A stretch of DNA of 18,944 bases, from NCBI GenBank assembly GCA_023128195.1, contig JAGMEL010000322.1:1-18944 (forward strand). Reading direction: 5' to 3'. Of this stretch, positions 7,711 through 13,990 are shown piece after piece. The position numbers and the translations under genes are program-made. A model generated the notes under the pieces. It worked only from the letters and a program-made list of their open reading frames with translations. It was not told where the DNA came from and ran no database searches. Position 1 is the stretch's first letter, and every line of letters begins with the position of its first letter. The DNA is from Caldifarciminota bacterium. Lineage in GTDB: Bacteria; Hydrothermota; Tepidihabitantia; SM23-42.

Positions 7711-9270
7711 ATGAAATCGAAAAATTTATATATAGGATGTATTCTGTTATTAAGTGGGCTTAGCCATATTTTGGCTGGAGCAGTTGATATAAAAATCTGG
7801 GACACTGGACAAGTAGAGACTGGAAACTTTCATGGTATGGTTGCTTGGCCTTATAATGATTCCTGGGTTGAAGTGCCAAGGGGCTTTACTGGTGAAGTAT
7901 TCAATGACTTAGTTCTGGAAGGCGAGAATTTCTGGGTCTTCCTTCACGGTAGCGAATACAATGCAAACTTCAGTTTTTTGAAAGGCGGTTATATCCCCGG
8001 CGACTGGACAGGACCATTAGCCACACCGGATGCGCCATCCAGGAAAAACGAGATGTATCGAAGCTATGATACACCTGGAGGCTATCGTGCTTATGGTGAA
8101 GGTTCAGATACCCATTATGTTCTCCTAAATAGTGACGAGGAAATTATTGTTAGAAGTGTTTCATATCCAAAACATAAACCAGATGGCGACTGGGCGGTAA
8201 CAACTGATTATCGTTTTCTGTACGGTAAAAGATGGCTGGAAATTATACCTGTGCATCAAGCCTCCGAGTTAGGTTTTCACGGTGAAACAAAGATCATTGT
8301 GGTTCCTGATGGCAATGGGATTGGTAATGATTATGTTGCTGATGCCTATGACTATGCCAATGGCGGTGTTGGTGCAATTGATTTTAACCAAGGACAAATG
8401 ATGCTCGATTTTTTTATGGAGGGTGACGGCATCTGGATTATGACCTGGCCTAATCCATCAACTGCTCAAGCCTACGGTATATGGCAATATGATGGATGGC
8501 CGTGTGGTTGGGATTATGTGGATGGAGAGCCTTCTGGCATACTTCCTAATATCTGGAGTTCGCCATTTGCACGATTTGGAGAAAATGGAGATGAACCACT
8601 ATATGTTGGATTTTTGAATGGAAAATGGAGCCATTGCTTTTGGAATTACCAGAACATCAACCAATACCTTACGCAAGGAACAATTTATTCAGATTGGCTA
8701 ATAACCTTTTCTCGAAGCCCGCGATACCATGAAGATTGGACACCTTTATATCCAGGGATCTACCGTCTGATAGGAAGAATAGATGACAACTTTTACACAC
8801 AAGAGATAGATCTAATGAATATCAACAATCCATTAGAATATACTATGCCAGTGAGTGGAAATCTTGAATATGTGTTAATTTATATGTATGATCGTAATAC
8901 TAACACACCTGATACTATTTCTACACCAATGGATATATACCGTGAAGCAATTCTTGGGATTGAGGAAAACAAAAGTATGGGGAAAATACAACAGGGTTAT
9001 CTATTGTACCAGAACCAGCCTAATCCGTTTAGGGCAATTACAACGATAAGATATAATTTACCTGAAGAGAACATGGTTGAATTGGTTGTTTACAATATCA
9101 TGGGGCAAAAAGTGAAGACCTTGCTAAAAGGTAATCAAAAAACCGGGAATTATTCAATAATCTGGGATGGTTGTGATCAAAGAGGCAATAAAATAGCTAA
9201 TGGTGTCTATATTTATCTTTTGAGGACAGGCGACCATACTTGTCAAAGAAAAGCAATAATACGGAAGTGA
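7711..9270 (+). CDS. Secreted protein of unrecognised family with sorting tail
   Basis: This 519-residue protein is placed at ATG 7711, which has GAGG at 7702-7705 just upstream; the frame could open at TTG 7690, but that site has no ribosome site. Residues 1-24 are a signal peptide (IGCILLLSGLSHILAGA). Residues 25-410 are a beta-rich region very high in Trp, Tyr, Gly and Asp (for example PGDWTGPL, YGKRWLEIIPV, YDGWPCGWDYVDGEP) with two tandem-looking halves around TDYRFLYGKRW and YSDWLITFSRSPRYHEDW. I do not recognise the family; the aromatic richness would suit a carbohydrate-binding beta-sandwich, but that is a guess. The sorting tail covers about residues 431-519 (NQPNPF, IRYNLPE, VYNIMGQKVKTL, WDG, NGVYIYLL, KAIIRK). 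It lacks the 15-residue insertion of its neighbours. Downstream, in the same frame, is a stray tail remnant. Confidence 0.85.
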   Translation: MKSKNLYIGCILLLSGLSHILAGAVDIKIWDTGQVETGNFHGMVAWPYNDSWVEVPRGFTGEVFNDLVLEGENFWVFLHGSEYNANFSFLKGGYIPGDWTGPLATPDAPSRKNEMYRSYDTPGGYRAYGEGSDTHYVLLNSDEEIIVRSVSYPKHKPDGDWAVTTDYRFLYGKRWLEIIPVHQASELGFHGETKIIVVPDGNGIGNDYVADAYDYANGGVGAIDFNQGQMMLDFFMEGDGIWIMTWPNPSTAQAYGIWQYDGWPCGWDYVDGEPSGILPNIWSSPFARFGENGDEPLYVGFLNGKWSHCFWNYQNINQYLTQGTIYSDWLITFSRSPRYHEDWTPLYPGIYRLIGRIDDNFYTQEIDLMNINNPLEYTMPVSGNLEYVLIYMYDRNTNTPDTISTPMDIYREAILGIEENKSMGKIQQGYLLYQNQPNPFRAITTIRYNLPEENMVELVVYNIMGQKVKTLLKGNQKTGNYSIIWDGCDQRGNKIANGVYIYLLRTGDHTCQRKAIIRK

Positions 9271-9378
9271 TTTTATGAAGAAACTATCCAGTTAAAAAAC
9301 GTGCCGGCAGGTGTTTACATTATAGAATTAGTTTTAGAAAGAGCAAGAATATCCAAAAAAATTGTTCTGTTAAAATAA
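9271..9378 (+). pseudogene. Orphan end of a sorting tail (gene remnant)
   Basis: Directly after the TGA of the preceding gene, and in the same frame, 35 codons run to TAA 9376-9378. They read FYEETIQLKNVPAGVYIIEL followed by VLERARISKKIVLLK. This is the classic end of a T9SS sorting domain (NVPAGVYII.L ... KKIVLLK), but the gene it belonged to is missing. It has no usable start with a signal peptide and is too short to be a protein. It is most likely a fossil left when another cargo gene or tail was replaced. Stop-codon readthrough giving a second tail is possible but less likely. Confidence 0.7.
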
Positions 9379-9389
9379 AAGGGGGTAAC

Positions 9390-10769
9390 GTGTTAAAGCA
9401 AATTTTAAGGTCTTCACTTGCTGTAATAATCATAATGTTCATCAGTAAATATTCATGGGCAGAATATCGGAGCTATGCTGATTCAATGAGCATACCCAGA
9501 CATCATCACACTACAACATTACTTCAGAATGGCAAGGTCCTTGTATGTGCTGGAGGTTGGAATGGACTATATCAAACTGCCTCTTGCGAAATTTTTGACC
9601 CGTTGACTAATATCTGGTCCTCCACCGATTCATTGGATGTCCATCGAGAAAAACATACTGCAACCTTGCTGCCCAATGCTAAAGTGCTCGTTGCTGGAGG
9701 ATTTTACTATGATCAATACACCCTCTCATCCTGCGAAATTTATGATCCATCAACTGCAACATGGATATACACGGATTCAATGAATACCAAGAGAAGATTA
9801 CACACAGCAACTTTATGTCCAGACGGTAAGGTACTTGTCGTTGCAGGATATAGTGCAGGCACTACCTGTGAGGTCTACGACTATGCAACAGGTAGCTGGA
9901 GCCCAACTGATTCAATAGAGACTCCGAGATTTAATCACACTGCTACATTATTATCCAATGGCAAAGTGCTTGTTGCTGGTGGTCATAGCGGTAGTGATTT
10001 CTTTTCTTCCTGCGAGATTTACGACCCGACATATGGAACCTGGTCTATAACCGATTCATTGAATCAAGCAAGATATGGTCATACCGCAACCTTGCTTCCC
10101 GATGGTAAGGTACTTGTTAGCGGAGGCTGGCCTATAACATCTTCCTGTGAAATTTATGATCCGCAAACCGAAGCATGGGCTTATACTGATTCAATGAATT
10201 GCCAGAGGGTGTACCACACAGCTACCTTATTCAACAATACACAGATACTCGTTACTGGCGGATATGTTTATCCAGGTGCTATCTCTGCTTGTGAAATTTA
10301 TAATGTGACAAACGACACCTGGGCTATGACCGATACATTGAATACCGAGAGATTCTTTCATACTGCTATATTACTTCAGGATTATGGTGTGTTCGTCACG
10401 GGAGGAGAGGCTAGATATAATTATACTTCTTCCTGTGAGACTTACGATTCACTAACAGGTATTGAGGAGACTACGGTAAAGGAACAAATTCCTCATATCT
10501 CAATACTGCCAAATCCTTTTAGCCATTCCAATGGAGTCATGGAGATCAAGTATGTTCTCACAAAGCAACTTCAGGTCAAACTGACTCTCTATAATATCCT
10601 GGGTGAAAAAATGAAGATTTTAGTAGACGAGAAACAGGACCGGGGTTATTATAAGGTTCATTGGAATGGAACAGATACAACAGGTAAAAAGGTATCAAGT
10701 GGTTTATATTTCTGTAGATTCAAGGCAGGAGATTTCATTGATACGAAGAAACTATTGTTTCTAAAATAA
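9390..10769 (+). CDS. Secreted seven-blade Kelch beta-propeller protein with sorting tail
   Basis: This 459-residue protein uses a GTG start at 9390 behind GGGGGT (9381-9386). Residues 1-24 are a signal peptide (SSLAVIIIMFISKYSWA). Residues 35-355 hold seven Kelch-type repeats of 45-50 residues with the pattern R..HTATLL.(D/N)GKVLV.GG...SSCEIYDP.T..W..TDS. HTATLL-like segments start near residues 39, 88, 137, 182, 230, 275 and 323. Seven units are what one closed propeller needs. Every blade has a Cys just before the E(I/V/T)(Y/F)(D/N) strand (seven of seven), unusual for a surface protein. The tail (about 371-459; LPNPF, YNILGEKMKIL, WNGTD, SGLYFCRFKAG, KKLLFLK) directs secretion. Kelch propellers bind proteins or sugars, and some are oxidases, but no oxidase copper ligands are evident. 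Confidence 0.92.
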   Translation: MLKQILRSSLAVIIIMFISKYSWAEYRSYADSMSIPRHHHTTTLLQNGKVLVCAGGWNGLYQTASCEIFDPLTNIWSSTDSLDVHREKHTATLLPNAKVLVAGGFYYDQYTLSSCEIYDPSTATWIYTDSMNTKRRLHTATLCPDGKVLVVAGYSAGTTCEVYDYATGSWSPTDSIETPRFNHTATLLSNGKVLVAGGHSGSDFFSSCEIYDPTYGTWSITDSLNQARYGHTATLLPDGKVLVSGGWPITSSCEIYDPQTEAWAYTDSMNCQRVYHTATLFNNTQILVTGGYVYPGAISACEIYNVTNDTWAMTDTLNTERFFHTAILLQDYGVFVTGGEARYNYTSSCETYDSLTGIEETTVKEQIPHISILPNPFSHSNGVMEIKYVLTKQLQVKLTLYNILGEKMKILVDEKQDRGYYKVHWNGTDTTGKKVSSGLYFCRFKAGDFIDTKKLLFLK

Positions 10770-10850
10770 TTTGAATATTGAAAAATATGTCTAATCATCT
10801 AAGATAGGTGCAACGACAGGAAATCCATCGGTTGATTGGAAGGAGATAAG

Positions 10851-11957
10851 ATGGAAAGAAAAAATAGAAAGACAAATATTATAGGAATAATTATACTGGC
10901 TTTATTTATTCAGTCTGGCCACGCCAGGTCTAAGGTTAACGATATATCCACTTCAAAAAACAGTAAAGACTACCTTAGCGAAAGAGGAGATTTCCCCATT
11001 GCAGACTCGTCAGGCAATCAGCGTTACCCTGCCGTTGCCTGGGGTGACACAAACTACATTGTTGTGTGGGACGATTGTGTGGGAAGTAGTGGCAACATCC
11101 GAGGTCGAAGGGTAAGTTCATCAGGTGATACCTTAGGACAATTTATAATCCCTTCAACGCTGAGTCAACAGGGGAACCCTGCTGTTGCCTTTGATGGCAC
11201 AAACTACCTTGTCGTTTGGCAGGACTACAGGAATGGCAGTGATTATGATATCTATGGCCAGAGGGTGAATTCATCAGGTGGACTTGAAGGCTCCGATTTC
11301 CCAATCTCTACTGCACCGGATTTTCAGTGTTGGCCTGCCATTGCCTGGGATGGAACAAACTATCTTGTTGCGTGGGGAGACTACAGAAGTGGCAGTAACT
11401 GGGATATATATGGTCAGAGGGTAAATCCATCAGGTGGACTCGTGGATTCTGATTTCCCAATCTCAACAGCAGCGAATGATCAATGTTTCTCTGCTATTGC
11501 CTGGAATGGTGTAAACTACCTTATTACCTGGCAGGACAGCAGGAGTAGTATGTTCGATTGGAACATATATGGAAATCTCGATGTGGGACAAACCGGAATA
11601 GATGAGGCAGAAACAGAAAACCTACATAAGTTGGTGGAAATTAATGTATATCCTAATCCATTCCGGCAGATGACAGAAATCAGATACCAGGTACCTGATA
11701 TTCAGATGCAAGATGTAAGAAACAATCTCTCGACTTCGCTCGGGACAGGGATGCAAGATATTTCTCTGAAAATATATGACGTAAGCGGAAGAATAGTAAA
11801 AGTATTTAATCTTACTTCTGGCTTCTTGCTTCCTGCTTCTACTGTATCCTGGGATGGAACAGACAATGATGGCAAGAAAGTACCGAGTGGAGTCTATTTC
11901 TGCAAACTTACGACTGGAGATTATTCAACCATGAAAAAGTTATTGTTGGTAAGATAG
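10851..11957 (+). CDS. Secreted four-repeat protein with sorting tail, possibly a shortened propeller
   Basis: This 368-residue protein starts at ATG 10851 with a perfect AAGGAG at 10840-10845; an in-frame TTG at 10836 is rejected. Residues 1-25 are a signal peptide. Residues 46-240 carry four units of 51-52 residues (GDFPI ... PA(V/I)AWDGTNYLVVW.DYR.GS..(W/Y)DIYGQRV..SGG). At DNA level the middle units are related with a 156-bp period. The fourth unit breaks off after WNIYG and runs into NLDVGQTGIDEAE and then the sorting tail (NVYPNPF, about 266-368, ending KKLLLVR). Repeats of this kind usually form beta-propellers with more blades, so a shortened array is likely. The tail contains the shared 193-bp block with its in-frame insertion, identical to that in the gene at 5647-7656. 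Role unknown; binding at the surface is inference. Confidence 0.87.
   Translation: MERKNRKTNIIGIIILALFIQSGHARSKVNDISTSKNSKDYLSERGDFPIADSSGNQRYPAVAWGDTNYIVVWDDCVGSSGNIRGRRVSSSGDTLGQFIIPSTLSQQGNPAVAFDGTNYLVVWQDYRNGSDYDIYGQRVNSSGGLEGSDFPISTAPDFQCWPAIAWDGTNYLVAWGDYRSGSNWDIYGQRVNPSGGLVDSDFPISTAANDQCFSAIAWNGVNYLITWQDSRSSMFDWNIYGNLDVGQTGIDEAETENLHKLVEINVYPNPFRQMTEIRYQVPDIQMQDVRNNLSTSLGTGMQDISLKIYDVSGRIVKVFNLTSGFLLPASTVSWDGTDNDGKKVPSGVYFCKLTTGDYSTMKKLLLVR
11668..11860 (+). repeat. 193-bp sorting-tail cassette, copy 2
   Basis: Identical to copy 1 (7367-7559) at all positions I compared, in the same reading frame, inside an otherwise unrelated repeat protein. Confidence 0.92.
11705..11749 (+). repeat. 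45-bp in-frame hairpin insertion, copy 2
   Basis: Identical in sequence and frame to the insertion at 7404-7448, with the second 10-bp repeat at 11750-11759. It was carried along within the 193-bp cassette rather than inserted separately. Confidence 0.65.
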
Positions 11958-11972
11958 AAATGATAATAATAA

Positions 11973-11999
11973 AATCTCCATAAGTATTAGATGGAGATT
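11973..11999 (+). repeat. Inverted repeat between two surface-protein genes
   Basis: AATCTCCAT (11973-11981) and ATGGAGATT (11991-11999) form a perfect 9-bp stem with a 9-base loop in the gap before the gene at 12027. No T-run follows, so it is not a typical terminator; it could stabilise or process the operon mRNA. Confidence 0.5.
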
Positions 12000-12026
12000 A
12001 AATGTCTTCTGTGAATGGGGGAAAAG

Positions 12027-13874
12027 ATGAATTGTAGAAGAATAAGGAGTTCCATTAATTATATTATTTTGGGAAGTGCCATTATTGCCCTATGTCTTAG
12101 CCGACTGGGCGCTACGACATATTATGTATCGCTCTCCGGCAATGACAATTGGCCTGGCACTTCACCTGATTCTGCCTGGCGCCATATCGCACATGCTGGT
12201 TCCTTAGCAATAGCTGGCGATTCTGTTCTTGTTGATACAGGAACTTATCTGGATGAACATGTGGTAATAATTAATTCTGGAGATAGTGCAAATCCTATTG
12301 TTTTTGACGGATATAATGGCATGCCAATGCTTGACGGTCAAGATATGACTGGCGTAGGAATTAACATCAATAGCAAAGAATATATTATTTTGAGGAATTT
12401 CAAGCTCCATGAGTATGAGTATGGTATCAATGTGTATTACTGTAACTGGGTTACCATAGAAAATTGTGAATTGGCAGATTTTGGAGAGAGGGGATTTACA
12501 CTAAGGTCTGACTACTGTACTATAAGAAATTGTAAAGTTACTGATGCTAGAATGCACAATTACAACCTTTACCACGCACATTATTGTCTTGTTGAAGGTT
12601 GTGAATCGTATGCGGTAACTACTGATGCCGATTTTACTCCAGATTATCACTATTTTTTAAATTATGATGCGCATCATAATATTGTAAAGAATTGCGTTGC
12701 AAAAAATAACCATCCTCTGGTTGACATACATCACGGTCATGGTTTTTGTATGAGGGTAGCTTGTTATGATAATAAAATATTGGACTGCGCATCATATGGT
12801 CAGGGCGAACATTTTGTAGTTGGTGAGGATGGATTTAACAATGAATTCATAAATTGTGTAGCATATGATGATAGCGCATGGATTGGTATTAATAAATATA
12901 CGCACGGATTAGTTTGTAGAATGGGAGCTCACGATAATAAATTTATCAACTGTAAATCAATAGATGTGAGAACCGGAATTTCACTGTGGGGAACTGGTAG
13001 TACAGAGCAGAATAATAATATTTATGAGAATTGTATTGTAGAGCGTGGTCAGTGGGCTTTGTACCTTTATGATGCCTTTGCTAATTCGATTAAAAACTGT
13101 GTTATTACTAACTCCCAGTGGCTATTTCTTTTATTGGAAGATGACAGTGGCATAACCAATGTAGTGAAAAATTGTATTATTACGAATATTGACTATGCTG
13201 TTTATGGTAATCCTATCGAAGCGACTGTTACCTACTGTAATTTTTGGAATAATGGGTTTAGTACTATATCTGGTACAGGAAATATAGGAGAAGACCCATT
13301 ATTTGCGGATACAGCAAATGGGGATTTCCACCTAAAATCTCAATATGGAAGATGGGATGGCGTAACTTGGGTCTATGATGACACAACCAGCCCTTGCATT
13401 GACGCTGGAGACCCAGCAGATGACTGGAGCAATGAGCCCGAACCGAATGGTGGCAGGATAAATATGGGGGCTTATGGGAATACTACTGAGGCATCTATGT
13501 CTTCAGAATACGCTATTGAAGAGAGAAATCAAATTACAAAAGCTCAATTTTTCCTCTTGGAGGTTTTCCCAAACCCATTTACACAGATGACAGAAATCAG
13601 ATACCAGGTACCTGATATTCAGATGCAAGATGTAAGAAACAATCTCTCGACTTCGCTCGGGACAGGGATGCAAGATATTTCTCTGAAAATATATGACGTA
13701 AGCGGAAGAATAGTAAAAGTATTTAATCTTACTTCTGGCCTCTTGCTTCCTGCTTCTACTATCTCCTGGGATGGGACAGATGAAAATGGTAATAAAGTAT
13801 CGAGTGGAGTTTACTTTTGTAGATCAGTGGCTGGGAATTATTCTGCTATGAAAAAGTTATTATTAGTAAAATAA
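12027..13874 (+). CDS. DUF1565-type secreted right-handed beta-helix protein with sorting tail
   Basis: This 615-residue paralogue of the gene at 5647-7656 is placed at ATG 12027 (GGGGGA at 12017-12022) because its signal peptide then aligns end to end with that paralogue; ATG 12015 is in frame but lies within the ribosome site region. Residues 1-29 are the signal peptide, followed by the DUF1565 opening (TYYVSLSGNDNWPG). Residues 70-415 form a long parallel beta-helix with a Cys-rich ladder (ENCE, RNCK, EGCE, KNCV, INCV, INCK, ENCI, KNCV, KNCI), i.e. stacked N-C turns once per coil. DPLFADTANGDFHL (about 423) to NGGRINMGAYGN (about 475-485) is the standard ending. The sorting tail starts VFPNPF near residue 513 and ends KKLLLVK. 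It carries the shared 193-bp block with a few substitutions near its 3' end. It may act on or bind polysaccharide; no catalytic site is assigned. Confidence 0.9.
   Translation: MNCRRIRSSINYIILGSAIIALCLSRLGATTYYVSLSGNDNWPGTSPDSAWRHIAHAGSLAIAGDSVLVDTGTYLDEHVVIINSGDSANPIVFDGYNGMPMLDGQDMTGVGININSKEYIILRNFKLHEYEYGINVYYCNWVTIENCELADFGERGFTLRSDYCTIRNCKVTDARMHNYNLYHAHYCLVEGCESYAVTTDADFTPDYHYFLNYDAHHNIVKNCVAKNNHPLVDIHHGHGFCMRVACYDNKILDCASYGQGEHFVVGEDGFNNEFINCVAYDDSAWIGINKYTHGLVCRMGAHDNKFINCKSIDVRTGISLWGTGSTEQNNNIYENCIVERGQWALYLYDAFANSIKNCVITNSQWLFLLLEDDSGITNVVKNCIITNIDYAVYGNPIEATVTYCNFWNNGFSTISGTGNIGEDPLFADTANGDFHLKSQYGRWDGVTWVYDDTTSPCIDAGDPADDWSNEPEPNGGRINMGAYGNTTEASMSSEYAIEERNQITKAQFFLLEVFPNPFTQMTEIRYQVPDIQMQDVRNNLSTSLGTGMQDISLKIYDVSGRIVKVFNLTSGLLLPASTISWDGTDENGNKVSSGVYFCRSVAGNYSAMKKLLLVK
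12129..12181 (+). repeat. 53-bp identical patch in paralogous beta-helix genes, copy 2
   Basis: Partner of 5749-5801: same frame and same position just after the signal peptide. Confidence 0.85.
13585..13777 (+). repeat. 193-bp sorting-tail cassette, copy 3
   Basis: Same length and frame as copies 1 and 2. It differs by a few bases near the 3' end (GGCC for GGCT before the heptamers, ATC for GTA before TCCTGG, and GGGAC for GGAAC at the end). It is therefore slightly older, or partly converted. Confidence 0.9.
13622..13666 (+). repeat. 45-bp in-frame hairpin insertion, copy 3
   Basis: Same insertion as at 7404-7448, with the second 10-bp repeat at 13667-13676, again carried within the cassette. 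Confidence 0.65.
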
Positions 13875-13876
13875 GA

Positions 13877-13951
13877 ATAGGACGTAATAACACCTTAAGA
13901 TATATATTATTGGCCTGTGTTCTTACAATCATATACCTTGGCAGATTGTAA
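13877..13951 (+). pseudogene. Orphan signal peptide of a third DUF1565-type paralogue (remnant)
   Basis: Between the beta-helix gene and the GGDEF gene, one frame reads RNNTLRYILLACVLTIIYLG then RL and a TAA at 13949-13951. It aligns without gaps to the signal peptide of the gene at 5647 (INNPISYIIFACALITLCLG then RI), just before where that protein continues into the DUF1565 domain. There is no ATG or ribosome site and the frame stops at once, so this is the leftover start of a deleted paralogue. The perfect promoter of the next gene begins 4 bp after the stop. Confidence 0.6.
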
Positions 13952-13954
13952 TTA

Positions 13955-13982
13955 TTGACAAAATTAACATAGCATATATAAT
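13955..13982 (+). promoter_or_regulatory. Consensus sigma-70 promoter of the GGDEF-ATPase-TPR gene, probably leaderless
   Basis: TTGACA at 13955-13960 and TATAAT at 13977-13982 both match the consensus perfectly, with a 16-bp spacer. Only 8 bases separate the -10 box from the ATG at 13991, so a normal start point 7 bases downstream puts the mRNA 5' end 0-2 bases before the start codon. There is no Shine-Dalgarno sequence. This fits a leaderless transcript and separates this gene from the surface-protein operon. Confidence 0.7.
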
Positions 13983-13990
13983 TACTATAA

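Noticed and set aside
10801..10850. Possible gene remnant before the repeat protein (GATTGNPSVDW frame)
   Set aside because: The short resemblance to the window's first fragment (GNPSV) and to signal-peptide ends is too weak to separate from chance.
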